Shown: piece by piece, positions 44,911 to 54,963 of the stretch
Layout: each line of letters opens with the position of its first letter
Numbering within the stretch: the stretch's first letter is position 1
Source of the DNA: JAKJEP01 sp964580995
GTDB taxonomy: Bacteria; Planctomycetota; Phycisphaerae; Sedimentisphaerales; SM23-30
Assembly (NCBI GenBank): GCA_964580995.1
Contig: CAZOMV010000003.1
Span: 1 to 64,000 of the forward strand
Direction: 5' to 3'
Length of the DNA: 64,000 nucleotides
Translations under genes and position numbers: made by a program
Notes under the pieces: model-generated
The model's database searches: none
Told to the model about the DNA's origin: nothing
What the model saw: only the letters and a program-made list of their open reading frames with translations

Positions 44911-47391
44911 TTATTCCAACTGATTCCAGCAAATCACATTTACAGGTCCGTCAAATTTTCCTGCCGGGCAGGTCCAGGTGATTTCCCGGCTTTCGCCCGG
45001 CAACAGGTCAAAATAATTATCGCTGAAATCCAGATCACCTTCCAGCGTAACCACCCGGGCATAATTTTCGGCTGTAATACGAACCTGGCCCCGGCTGCCG
45101 CGGCTGGACTGGGAAACCTGCAATCGGGTCCGGGGCAAAATCGCATCGTGCAAAGGACCGGGATAGAAAGCGGTTCGATCCGTTCCGTAGGGACTGACAA
45201 TATCGCAAACCAGCAGGCAATCTGGTTTTAATTTTTCGCAAGGCAAATCTATCACTTTTTGAGAACTATTGGCTTTTGCCCCAATGGTTCCTTCCGCCAG
45301 GATTTGGGCCGAAGCGGAGAATGGCTGAAGCAACAGCCGATACGGGATGGATGCGTCTTTGGCCAGATCGCTGGCAATCCATAACTCCACATGGTTGCCG
45401 ACTGGTGCCAGGGCGGCGATTACCGGGACACAGGCCCGTTTCATGCCGTACCAGCCGGCCTTGGCATAGCCGTAATAATCCAGCATACTCCAGCCGCTGG
45501 CCGGCCAGCAGTCATTGAACATCCAGAACAAAAGCCCGCTGCTGAAAAACATCCGCCGCCGGGCCGCTTCCATCGCCAGCCGAATCCACTCGCACTGGAC
45601 ATATTCCATATGCCGCAGATGCAATTTTTTGTCCTTCGTTTTGCCATAAAGCTGCTCAGCGGTTTTGACCAGCATATCATAATGGGTCATGGTATCGATC
45701 CCATTATACGGATTGTCCTTGGTCCGGTACTCCCACAGGGTTTTATCCGGGCCAAAGATGTCATCCTCACTCAGGAATTTACGCAGGGAATGCAGCGGCG
45801 GCGCTCCGACAATGGCCGATTCGCTGGCGAACCGGAAGGTACAATCGCTGATTCGCCGGCGGTAATCCCGCATATCCGAGAGCAGAAATCCGGTATCGTA
45901 CCAGGCGGAGGTGTGCGAATCGCCCCAGGCTGGGTCGTTGTTGGTTTTGCCGCCCCAGGGACTGGTGGGCAAAAACGGGCGGGCGGGATCGAGCTTCTGG
46001 CATAACGGGCCGCTGACCTGCTCGGCGATTTTCCGGCCGGAATAATTGGAGTTCGGATCCGAATTCATCCCCAACTCATTGCCGCCGGTCCACAGGACCA
46101 GGGCGGGGTGATTCCGCAGTACCTTAATCGCCAGGGTAAATTCTTTTTCCAACTGCTGCATAAACTCCGGATCCTCTTCCGGGTAATCCGCACAGGCCAG
46201 CATGAAATCCTGCATAATCAGAATCCCGTGCCGGTTGCAGGCATCCCAGAAAGCCGGCGGCTCATAAATACCGCCGCCCCAGCCGCGCAGCATATTGATA
46301 TGCGCCCGGGCCGCCTGGGCAATCAGCCGCTGGTATTTCGCGTCGGAGATGCGGGAGGGGAACGGATCCGCCGGCACCCAGTTGCCGCCCTTGCAAAAGA
46401 TTGGCCTGCCATTGATTTTTAGGATAAAGCCGCAGCCCTGGTCATCCGTTGTCATGTCCAGTTCGACCGTCCGAATACCAAAGGAAATCTTTTTTTCATC
46501 CACAATATTCCCCTCCGTGTTGAACAAAGTCACCTCGCAGCTATAGAGCGGCTGCTCCCCCTGTCCGTTGGGCCACCATAATTGAGGTGAATCAATCGGA
46601 AAGGAACAGGACGAAAAATTATCAATCTTTTCAATTTGTTTTTTTGCTGCCACTTTTCCATTGGCATCTTTCAAAACGATGAGGGCTTTGATCCCCTGCT
46701 CCGCTCGCTGCTCCAAGGTAAGTTCGACCCGAACCTCCGCTCGCTCATTTTGTACCACCGGCGTGGAAATATAAACGTCCTCGATGCGGGCCTGGGAATA
46801 GCCCACCAGCCGAATAGGCCGCCAAACCCCGCAAGTCACCAGCCGGTGGACCCAGTCCCAGCCGAATCCGCACTGCATTTTCCGGGCAAAAACCCGGTCC
46901 CCGGAAAAGCAGGAAAAATATTTGTCCGACGGCTTGCCCGCCAGGGCGCGTTGGTGTGACTGAAAATCCACCTCCAGAATATTTTTCCCCTTTGTTAACT
47001 TGCCGGTTACCTCAAACCGATACGGAATGAACATAGTATCCGAGCGGCCGATTTCCACACCGTTCAGCCGAATCGCAGCAAAGGTATCCAGACCCTCACA
47101 CTCCAGCACCTGCCAGTCCCCGGCGAAATCCGCCGGGCATTCAAATTCTTTGCGGTAGCACCAGTCATAATCCTCCACCCACTGGCACTGCTGGGCCTGA
47201 TTCCGCCAAAACGGATCGGGAATTTTCTTCGCCCGGATCAGATCATCATGAATCTGACCCGGCACCCGGGCATCCAGAGTAATTTTTGCTTCTGCGGTAT
47301 CCCGATAACCGCAGACCTGCCATATACCATCCAGTGAAATAACACGCTTATTGATCATTTGATTTATTTTATACCTGTAATCCGTTTGCAT
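44911..47391 (-). CDS. GH2 beta-mannosidase-like enzyme, cytoplasmic
   Basis: 826 residues with no signal peptide. The N-terminal jelly-roll (ISLDGIWQVCGYRD ... VPGQIHDDLIRAKKIPDPFWR) and CGFGWDWVHRLVTCGVWRPIRL are typical of beta-mannosidases. The Ig-like domain and TIM barrel follow: NMLRGWGGGIYEPPAFWDACNRHGI, acid/base in LWTGGNELG (E near residue 435), nucleophile in FASESAI (E near 524). The 89-residue spacing between the two glutamates is normal for GH2. FWMFNDCWPASGWSMLDYYG is again mannosidase-like. It removes terminal beta-D-mannose from oligosaccharides by retention. Its start codon shares one base with the stop of the preceding GH2 gene (TAATG), so translation is coupled. It fits the role of an intracellular finishing enzyme. 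Confidence 0.9.
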   Translation of the reverse strand: MQTDYRYKINQMINKRVISLDGIWQVCGYRDTAEAKITLDARVPGQIHDDLIRAKKIPDPFWRNQAQQCQWVEDYDWCYRKEFECPADFAGDWQVLECEGLDTFAAIRLNGVEIGRSDTMFIPYRFEVTGKLTKGKNILEVDFQSHQRALAGKPSDKYFSCFSGDRVFARKMQCGFGWDWVHRLVTCGVWRPIRLVGYSQARIEDVYISTPVVQNERAEVRVELTLEQRAEQGIKALIVLKDANGKVAAKKQIEKIDNFSSCSFPIDSPQLWWPNGQGEQPLYSCEVTLFNTEGNIVDEKKISFGIRTVELDMTTDDQGCGFILKINGRPIFCKGGNWVPADPFPSRISDAKYQRLIAQAARAHINMLRGWGGGIYEPPAFWDACNRHGILIMQDFMLACADYPEEDPEFMQQLEKEFTLAIKVLRNHPALVLWTGGNELGMNSDPNSNYSGRKIAEQVSGPLCQKLDPARPFLPTSPWGGKTNNDPAWGDSHTSAWYDTGFLLSDMRDYRRRISDCTFRFASESAIVGAPPLHSLRKFLSEDDIFGPDKTLWEYRTKDNPYNGIDTMTHYDMLVKTAEQLYGKTKDKKLHLRHMEYVQCEWIRLAMEAARRRMFFSSGLLFWMFNDCWPASGWSMLDYYGYAKAGWYGMKRACVPVIAALAPVGNHVELWIASDLAKDASIPYRLLLQPFSASAQILAEGTIGAKANSSQKVIDLPCEKLKPDCLLVCDIVSPYGTDRTAFYPGPLHDAILPRTRLQVSQSSRGSRGQVRITAENYARVVTLEGDLDFSDNYFDLLPGESREITWTCPAGKFDGPVNVICWNQLE

Positions 47392-50300
47392 TAATATCCA
47401 ATTTTTTTCATCTCTTCTTCGAAATCAGCCGGCAACTCAGAGAGCGGCTGGGAGATATTCCGGCCGGCGTAGTTTAACAGATTACGCAGCATCCGTTCCG
47501 CCACCGGATCGACACCCAGCCGCTGCCGGATCGGATACACACTCAGGAAAAACTCACCCGTTCCCAGATTATACCGCGAAAGCAGCAGGCCGGAGTTGTA
47601 GCCGAACGAGGCGTCGATGGTCGCCGCCAGCACTTCCTCCGGAATCCGCTCGGTACTAACCCAGGCATTCGTCGGCGTCATATCGCGATAATACCGCCAA
47701 TCGGTCAAACCGCCGCAGGGCAGGCCGCCAAAAACCGGATGAATCCGGTTCCAGTCATCGACATGATAGACCCAGTGCGGCATATAGACTACTTCGCCTT
47801 TCTTCGCCAACGGCGCCCAGCCGAGCGGTTCATTATCTTTCTTAAATATTTCGGGCATCAGGAAGATTACGGATGAGCCGCGAGCCATACGTTGGGCGAG
47901 GTCCCGGAATACTTCGGCGCCACCCGGAGATGCGGGCGCACCCGCTGCCAGAATCACCTGACGTTTATCAGCAATATTTTTATCAAACCGGCTGATCTTG
48001 ATATGATTTTCTTTGAGCCAGTTGAACAGTTGTTCATCCTCACCCCAGAGAACCACTTCCGCCTCCACCGCGGGCATCTCTTCCCGCCGCATTACATGGA
48101 ATACAAAGGTACCGCCCGCCGCCGCGGCTCCTTTTTCAAAATCCACAATAAAACGATATCGGCCCGTTTGACCTTCAATTAACACATCCTCTTTGAAGAC
48201 CGGAATCACATAAGAAGGTTCTTTACCCGATTCATAATTGGGAACGGTAAAGGTGACCGACTTCTGGAACACCACCTCATGATCCGGCCCGACTACCATG
48301 ACCCGCACCGGATATTCGCCCGGCAGCAATTGATCTTCATTGGCCAGCACGGTTTCCAGATTTACCTTATCGCCGCTGTAGATATGCACCGGCTCCACGA
48401 AATTACACCAGCGCAGTTTCGAAAACACATCCGCCATCACATCCACCGTGCCGGGCTTTAACTCGCGGAAAAAAGATACCAGACCCTCACCCACCGGCGA
48501 CATGGCCGCATCGGTGGTACCCGTCAGACTATAGCCAACCAGATACGGATTAGCCCGTAATGCGTTGATTCCTTCTTCCCGCAGCGAAGCCATGCGGGCG
48601 ACACTCTGCTCGAAAAACTCTTCCGGCCGGGCAAAAACCTCTGCCATCTTCCAGTTGTTCCAGTCCTTCAGAAATTTTTCATAATCCTTCCGAATGGGCT
48701 TGGGATCCTCGATGTCCGGCCTGCCGAGCTGTTCATATTGCCGCAGGATACGCGGCAGGTTAATCGCCGACCCAACTCCATATTCCGAAGCGAAGATCGG
48801 CATGGGTTTGCCCAGGTCGCGGTTCCAGTACATATCCGCCGACCGCATCTGTGTTATCGTATCCCGGGTATGCGGAGCGCCCTTATAGGGATGGACATCC
48901 AGAAAACCCTGTTGCCAGAGATTCGAACCGGGATTGCTGAAATTCCCCGTGATCGCAAACCGGTACCCCTGATACATACCCGGTTTTTGATACCGCGTAA
49001 ATGTCCCTTCCTCAATAGACTTGTCACCGGTGGTTCGAATATAACCATACTGCCAGAGATCGCCGGAATTGTCTTGCTTGCTGAACTGCCGGGCTGGATT
49101 ATATGTCGTCTGCGAGTCCGCAGAAGAAATATCCGCCAGCAGATCGATTAGATCCGTTTCATATTTGTCCGACCCATACCCGACCGCAAAATCAAGGGAT
49201 TGCCCTTTTTCGACTTTCAACTTGCCGTTATAACCCACTTCGCTGCCACGGCCGTTCAGATTCACAGCATCCTGACAAATAATCTTGCCGTCCTGGAGCA
49301 CATATACATCCGCCGTGGTCCCCTGACAGGCACTTTTGAAAAGAGCTTTAATGTCATACTCATCCGTTTTATCCGCCGTCCAGCGCACCGCACTATAAAC
49401 CGTATCCCCATTGGCGGCCTTTTTGGGTTTCATCACCAGATGGCCGACCTTGATCTCCATATTGTCTTCCATCATGGTACGTTCCGTGCCGTTATACCCG
49501 ACCAGCGGAGAAAGATCCGAGTAGAACTCAACTGTGAATCCCCACCAACCCCAACCCTGGTCCACCTCAATCAGCAGCTCATTTCTGCCCTTTTTCAGCG
49601 TCACCGGAATCTTCAGCGGCGAAAACAGCGCCGTCCCCACCACCTCCCGGCATAAAAGCTGCTGGCCGTTGACCCATACCGCCATGCCGTCATCGCTTTT
49701 TACCCGCAGCAGAACCGTGGCGTCAACCGGTGAATCAATCATGGTATAGGCATACGCCGTGATATTTCTGCGGGTATCGACATGCTTGAGCAGGTCATAA
49801 TAATCCCCTGCCTTGATCTGCACTTCCTTCCAGGTAATCTTGCCGTTTTTACCATCGTAGCTGGCGGTCAGGTCGATTTTTTCTTCGGGCGGGAAAACCG
49901 CCTTCAGGCCGGCGCTGCCGTCCCGGTCATTGGCGTTCTCGAACGGTCCGATGATATGAAACCGGCTGATCTGCTCGTTCAGATCACGAATCAATGTATC
50001 CTCCTCCATATCGCTATCCACAAAATCGTGCCAGTAATTCATCGCATGCAGCCCGGGTGAGACAAACCCGTGCCAGCCGCTATCGAGCATGACCATCCGC
50101 GTATCGTCCAGCGAACGAACCAGAGGCAGCGTATCGATGGCATGTTCCAGCACCGCTCCCTCGAACGTCTCGTTCAGCAGCCCCCACATCACGATCGAAG
50201 GATAATTCCGGTCCCGCAGGATCGCCCCGCGCACCGATTCGTCGAACCGCGCCTTCATATAGTCTGAATTATCCAGCAGCCAGGAACCGGGATGCTCAGA

Positions 50301-51446
50301 ATACACCAGCAGACCCATCTCATCGCAGAGCCGCACCTGGCTGCGATGCCCATTGGTCCCGAAAATCCGGATCATATTCATGTTCATGACCTTGCTTTGT
50401 AAAAGGGTTGCCCGCAGCATCGCCGGATCATGCGGAAACCGCTGGCCTACCGGAAAACAGTTGCCGTCGTGCGAGCTTTTCAGGAAGATCCGTTTGCCGT
50501 TAAGCCGGAAGAAACCGCTTTCAAATCGAAAATCGCGGAATCCAAACCGCGTGGTAAAGGCATCAAACGAATCGGAATCATCTCGCCGGACACGAACTTC
50601 GAGATTATACAGATAGGGATCATCCACGTCCCAGAGTCGATGATTATCGATTTTCAGGGAAGCCTTGAATACACCGCCGTCACCTTTGACTTTTTGTTTT
50701 TCCGTATAATATGTAATCGCTTTCGTAAAATAGTAAGGCGTTACCATATACTCAACCGCCAGATTCTCGGATTTTTCCCCGGGATTCACTACGGTTGTTT
50801 CGATAGCCAACTCGCCGGTTTGGGCATCGGGCTTGACATATACATCGGAGATATACACCGCCGGTACGACCAGCAGCTCCACCGAATCCAGAATCCCGCC
50901 CTCATTCGGCCCATTGCCCGGTGCCATCGGAATCGCGTTGCAGCGATGCGGCGTCTGATTCAACGTAATCCCTTCGATCATGTCATACGTCGGATTCAGC
51001 ACCCGCACCGCCAGCCGATTTTTCCCGCCCGGCTTGATCACATCCGTCACGTCAAATGCAAATACCGATTCGCTGCCCTCATACTCACCCACTTTGACAT
51101 CATTCAGCCAGATATCCGATTTGTAATCAACCGACCAGAACTTCAGAATATACCGGCCGTTCCTGTGCGGATTTTTCGGCGCGGTAAATTCCTTCCAGTA
51201 CCACGCCAGACCATGATACCCCGGAAAGGCATCCTGAATGATCCAGGGCACTTTCGTCTGCTTAGCCCCCGCCTGCACCGACTCCCACCACTTCTGCTCC
51301 TTTCCGACCTGATTCGGATCAATCGCCAGCCTCCAGTCCTCCCCGTCCAGCAGCACGGACTCACTGCTCACATCTTTTGCGCTCACGCAGGAAAGCAGCA
51401 GAAAAAATCCAGACAGAAAAAACAAGATCGATAAAACTTTACGCAT
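47391..51446 (-). CDS. Very large GH2 enzyme with domains inserted in the catalytic barrel (paralogue A)
   Basis: 1351 residues from ATG 51446, with GGGAG upstream; the frame also has a GTG one codon earlier. A lipoprotein-like signal (FFLLLSC) starts it. GH2 sandwich domains follow (LDGEDWRLAIDPNQVGKEQKWW, VDYKSDIWLNDVKVGEYEGSE). The barrel carries the acid/base in MWGLLNET (E near residue 425) and the nucleophile in FASEYGVGS (E near 887). These glutamates are normally 75-100 residues apart. Here about 370 extra residues intervene. They contain a PA14-like sandwich (LLRVKSDDGMAVWVNGQQL) and a module with VLQDGKIICQD and DFAVGYGSDKYETD. A C-terminal amidotransferase-like fold (EVVLWGEDEQLFNWLKEN) ends the protein. 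The enzyme is probably exported; its sugar is unknown. Confidence 0.85.
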   Translation of the reverse strand: MRKVLSILFFLSGFFLLLSCVSAKDVSSESVLLDGEDWRLAIDPNQVGKEQKWWESVQAGAKQTKVPWIIQDAFPGYHGLAWYWKEFTAPKNPHRNGRYILKFWSVDYKSDIWLNDVKVGEYEGSESVFAFDVTDVIKPGGKNRLAVRVLNPTYDMIEGITLNQTPHRCNAIPMAPGNGPNEGGILDSVELLVVPAVYISDVYVKPDAQTGELAIETTVVNPGEKSENLAVEYMVTPYYFTKAITYYTEKQKVKGDGGVFKASLKIDNHRLWDVDDPYLYNLEVRVRRDDSDSFDAFTTRFGFRDFRFESGFFRLNGKRIFLKSSHDGNCFPVGQRFPHDPAMLRATLLQSKVMNMNMIRIFGTNGHRSQVRLCDEMGLLVYSEHPGSWLLDNSDYMKARFDESVRGAILRDRNYPSIVMWGLLNETFEGAVLEHAIDTLPLVRSLDDTRMVMLDSGWHGFVSPGLHAMNYWHDFVDSDMEEDTLIRDLNEQISRFHIIGPFENANDRDGSAGLKAVFPPEEKIDLTASYDGKNGKITWKEVQIKAGDYYDLLKHVDTRRNITAYAYTMIDSPVDATVLLRVKSDDGMAVWVNGQQLLCREVVGTALFSPLKIPVTLKKGRNELLIEVDQGWGWWGFTVEFYSDLSPLVGYNGTERTMMEDNMEIKVGHLVMKPKKAANGDTVYSAVRWTADKTDEYDIKALFKSACQGTTADVYVLQDGKIICQDAVNLNGRGSEVGYNGKLKVEKGQSLDFAVGYGSDKYETDLIDLLADISSADSQTTYNPARQFSKQDNSGDLWQYGYIRTTGDKSIEEGTFTRYQKPGMYQGYRFAITGNFSNPGSNLWQQGFLDVHPYKGAPHTRDTITQMRSADMYWNRDLGKPMPIFASEYGVGSAINLPRILRQYEQLGRPDIEDPKPIRKDYEKFLKDWNNWKMAEVFARPEEFFEQSVARMASLREEGINALRANPYLVGYSLTGTTDAAMSPVGEGLVSFFRELKPGTVDVMADVFSKLRWCNFVEPVHIYSGDKVNLETVLANEDQLLPGEYPVRVMVVGPDHEVVFQKSVTFTVPNYESGKEPSYVIPVFKEDVLIEGQTGRYRFIVDFEKGAAAAGGTFVFHVMRREEMPAVEAEVVLWGEDEQLFNWLKENHIKISRFDKNIADKRQVILAAGAPASPGGAEVFRDLAQRMARGSSVIFLMPEIFKKDNEPLGWAPLAKKGEVVYMPHWVYHVDDWNRIHPVFGGLPCGGLTDWRYYRDMTPTNAWVSTERIPEEVLAATIDASFGYNSGLLLSRYNLGTGEFFLSVYPIRQRLGVDPVAERMLRNLLNYAGRNISQPLSELPADFEEEMKKIGY

Positions 51447-51463
51447 CACAGTACTCCCTGTAT

Positions 51464-54400
51464 TTACTTGACAATCGCCATATAGTTAATCATATTCCGC
51501 AGCAGCCGTTCCGCCTGCGGCACCTTGCCCAGATTCTCTTTCACCAGCATCGTATTCATCAGAAACCGCCCCTGGCCCCGCTCAAATATCGCGCACATCA
51601 GCCCGCTGGAAATCGTACACCGCGTCACATTATTCCCCCCGGCGATCACTTCAGCCGGCTTATCGATCTCCATCAGGTACTTGTCCGGAATGATCTCCCG
51701 ATAATAGGTATAATCCATCAGACTGCCCCGCTGCAGGCCGTCAAATACCGGATGGCTGGCGGCCCACTGGTTGGTATGATAAACCCACTGTTCCTGTGTG
51801 CCAAACTTTCCTTTGTTCTCCGCCAGCGGCAAAAAGGCAGTGGTATCCTGATCCCGCTGGAATATCTCATGGTTCAGGAAAATGACGTGGGAGCCGTTCT
51901 CGATTCGCCGGGTCAGATCGGCAAAAGCCGCTTCGCCGCCCGGTGCAGCCGCCCCGGCCCCAGCCAGGATTAACTGCTTTGTCTCCACCGGCGCGCTTGC
52001 ATCAAATTTCCGACAGGGAATCTTATTTTCTTTCAGCCATCTTTCCAGTTCAGCATCCTCTCCCCAAAGAACTAGTTCGCTGGCAACCGGCGGCATCTCG
52101 GATTTGTTCAGCACATAAAATTCCGATTCGCCGCCCCCAGCCGCCCCAGCGTCCACAAAGTCCACCACCAGGCGGTATTTACCCGTTGGCCCGCTGACGG
52201 CAATTTTCTGCTGGAAAACTGGTAAGGCAAAAGGCGGCTCTCCCTCTGGAATGGTTACGGTAAAGTCCTTTTCAAATATTTTCTGATTCTCCGGCCCGAA
52301 TACCCACACCCTGGCCGGATAATCACCGGACTGCAACTGGTCTTCGTTCGAGAGAACCACCTCCAGCTTCACTTCATTCCCGCCGTAGATATTGTATGGC
52401 TCGACGAATGTGCACCATCGCAGCTTAGCCCAGCCGTCAAAAATCACATCCATGGTGCCGGGCTTGAATTCCCGGAAGGTGGTGAACAGCCCCTCGCCGG
52501 AATCCCCCTGATCGACCGCCCCGGTCAGACTGATGCCCACCATATTCGGATTGGACCGCAAGGCGTTGATCCCCCGCGTCCGCTCGCAGGCCATGAAGGC
52601 AATGCTTTGCTGCAAAAATTCCTCCGGCCGGCCAAAAATGGCATCCATACCCCATTTTTCGTAATCTGCCAGAAACCGGTCGCAGTAATTCTTATGGTTT
52701 ATGCCGCTGTCTATATGTAAATAACCATACTGGCCAAATTGCCGCACAATCCGCATCCAGTTCTGGCCGCTGCCCACCCCGTACTCGGACATAAAGAACG
52801 GCTCCCCATCGCCCACCGTCCGCAGTTCATTCAGTTCCGGCAACCGGTGCGGTACCCGCTTGTAATGGTGGCCGTCTTTCAAATCACTTTCCCACACCAG
52901 GGAGCCGGGATTGCTCAGCGTGCCGGGCTGGAGGCGGTCCGCCCCGATTTCTTCCAGGGCCTCATTGATAAACGGCTTGAAGCTGGAGGCATCGATCGGC
53001 CCGGCAAAAAACATCCCGTAACTCCACGGACCGTTGGGATTTTCGGTGGCCGAAAAATCCCGGCCCGCATCATAGGTTTTACCTGAATCCGTAGTAATCA
53101 CCGCCGCAAAATCGGTGGCATCGGCACTGTAATACCCATTGCCGAATCCCAGAGCAAAGTCGACGGTGTCGCCTTTAGCAACCTTGACTTGCCCTTTAAA
53201 TTTCGCTTCTTTGCCGCCATCGTTCACATTGACATATCCGTCGAAAAGAATTTTCCCATTATGCAGCACATGGCCATCGGTGGTCGGGCTGGGCGCCGTC
53301 TGCGCCCAGAAACCGGCCTGAATATCGCAGACCGCATCTTCCGGCGCCTGCCACCGCACCACCGCATATTCGCCTCCGCCGCCCGGATGCAGTACCAACT
53401 GGCCGGGCCGCCACATCGTACCGGCATAGCTGATTTCCTTGTCCCCTAACACCGAGGTAACACAAGGTTCTCCCACTCCGCGCAGATGCAGCGAAACCAG
53501 CCCTTCCGGAGCCTTCGGGGTATTCCCCGCATAATGCCATACCGGATGTCCGCTATTCAGAAAAACCAGCCGATCCATATCCAGCGACCGGACCAGCTTC
53601 AAGGTCTGGGTGGCATGGACCATAACGGCTCCATAGCCGGTTTCATTGAGCAGCCCCCAGGCGGTTACGCTGGGGTGGTTGCGATCCCGTAAGATCATCT
53701 CCCGCACCGACTGGTCAAACCACTCTTCAAAACGCGGCGAATACCGCATACACCAGGAGGCGTACGATTCCTCATACATCATCAGGCCGATCTCATCGGC
53801 CAGATCAAGCTGATACCGCGTCGGGATCCCCGCAAGAAATCGAATCATATTGAAGCCCATCACCTTCCAGTTGAGAAGGTCCCGGCGCAGCAGGTCCGGG
53901 TCATGCGGAATCTGAAACCCGATGGGACAGCAGTTGCCCGTATGAGCACACTTCAAAAACAGCCGCCGGCCGTTCAGCCGGAAATAGCCCTCCTGAAACG
54001 CAAACTCGCGAAAGCCGGTTTTGACCGTACTTTCGTCAATCGATTCAGAATATTCATCCGCCGTAAGCCGGGCGGTAACTCGATATAAATAAGGATCATT
54101 CAGCTCCCACAGCCGCGGATTGTCGATCGTCAGTTCCGCCCGGATCCGGCTGTCGCCGGGCGCGGCTGTCGTTTCCATTTGCAGGGTCTGGATTGCCAGG
54201 CCGCCGGCTGCCGGGGCAGCCGATAATTCGAGAGTGACATTTTGGTCCTTTTTTGTGCTGTTTTGAACGGATACTTCTACATTCAGTTTCCCGGTGTGCC
54301 TATCGGGCATAACATACACATCCGCGATCCGCACCGCCGGGGCCAGGATCAGTTCCACCGAATCGACAATCCCGCCGTGATTGTATACACCTTCCGACTT

Positions 54401-54922
54401 GCACCGATGCGGCGTCTTGGTCAGTTCAATCCCATCGATGGGGGTAGTACCCGGATTCAGTACCCGAACCGCCAGCAGGTTTTCCCCGCCTCGCCGAACC
54501 GCATCGGTGGCGTCCAGCGTAAAAGGCGTTTCCCCACACTCGTGCCCACCCAGATATTGCCCGTTCAGCCACACATCCCCCTTGAAATCCACCGCCCAGA
54601 ACTTCAGCAGCGTCCGTCCGTCCTTATGAATATTTTCCGGTATCGCCAGCTTTTTCCAGTACCATACCACCCCATCATACCAGGGAAAATAATCCTCGAT
54701 CACCCACGGGACTTTTGCCTGTTTGGCCTCAGGTTGTACGCCGTTCCACCACTTCTCTTCCCGCCCGATGTTTTTGGGATCGGTTGCCAGATGCCAGTCA
54801 CTGCCATCCAGGGAAATGATTTCACTGGTTCTGACCGCCAGAGGTCCGGATTGGGAACCTGCCGCCAAATTCCATAAAGATATAAGCAACAATAAGAATA
54901 AGGTATAATTTGGTTTGTTCAT
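51464..54922 (-). CDS. Large GH2 enzyme with an inserted module (paralogue B)
   Basis: 1152 residues with a Sec signal (LFLLLLISLWNLAAGSQ) and an AAAGGA site upstream. It is a paralogue of the next gene downstream, starting with LDGSDWHLATDPKNIGREEKWW and VDFKGDVWLNGQYLGGHECGE. The acid/base lies in AWGLLNETG (E near residue 424) and the nucleophile in FMSEYGVGS (E near 712). The spacing is about 288 residues. The roughly 200 extra residues include one module, VLHNGKILFDGYVNV ... DFALGFGNGYYSAD, also present in paralogue A, but lack its PA14-like part. The C-terminal amidotransferase-like domain (ELVLWGEDAELERWLKEN) is kept. Differences between A and B imply two related but distinct substrates. 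It would act outside the cytoplasm by retention. Confidence 0.85.
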   Translation of the reverse strand: MNKPNYTLFLLLLISLWNLAAGSQSGPLAVRTSEIISLDGSDWHLATDPKNIGREEKWWNGVQPEAKQAKVPWVIEDYFPWYDGVVWYWKKLAIPENIHKDGRTLLKFWAVDFKGDVWLNGQYLGGHECGETPFTLDATDAVRRGGENLLAVRVLNPGTTPIDGIELTKTPHRCKSEGVYNHGGIVDSVELILAPAVRIADVYVMPDRHTGKLNVEVSVQNSTKKDQNVTLELSAAPAAGGLAIQTLQMETTAAPGDSRIRAELTIDNPRLWELNDPYLYRVTARLTADEYSESIDESTVKTGFREFAFQEGYFRLNGRRLFLKCAHTGNCCPIGFQIPHDPDLLRRDLLNWKVMGFNMIRFLAGIPTRYQLDLADEIGLMMYEESYASWCMRYSPRFEEWFDQSVREMILRDRNHPSVTAWGLLNETGYGAVMVHATQTLKLVRSLDMDRLVFLNSGHPVWHYAGNTPKAPEGLVSLHLRGVGEPCVTSVLGDKEISYAGTMWRPGQLVLHPGGGGEYAVVRWQAPEDAVCDIQAGFWAQTAPSPTTDGHVLHNGKILFDGYVNVNDGGKEAKFKGQVKVAKGDTVDFALGFGNGYYSADATDFAAVITTDSGKTYDAGRDFSATENPNGPWSYGMFFAGPIDASSFKPFINEALEEIGADRLQPGTLSNPGSLVWESDLKDGHHYKRVPHRLPELNELRTVGDGEPFFMSEYGVGSGQNWMRIVRQFGQYGYLHIDSGINHKNYCDRFLADYEKWGMDAIFGRPEEFLQQSIAFMACERTRGINALRSNPNMVGISLTGAVDQGDSGEGLFTTFREFKPGTMDVIFDGWAKLRWCTFVEPYNIYGGNEVKLEVVLSNEDQLQSGDYPARVWVFGPENQKIFEKDFTVTIPEGEPPFALPVFQQKIAVSGPTGKYRLVVDFVDAGAAGGGESEFYVLNKSEMPPVASELVLWGEDAELERWLKENKIPCRKFDASAPVETKQLILAGAGAAAPGGEAAFADLTRRIENGSHVIFLNHEIFQRDQDTTAFLPLAENKGKFGTQEQWVYHTNQWAASHPVFDGLQRGSLMDYTYYREIIPDKYLMEIDKPAEVIAGGNNVTRCTISSGLMCAIFERGQGRFLMNTMLVKENLGKVPQAERLLRNMINYMAIVK

Positions 54923-54963
54923 GTCCGATTCCTTTCACCAGACGTTGGCTGGTTTTTTTCCTG

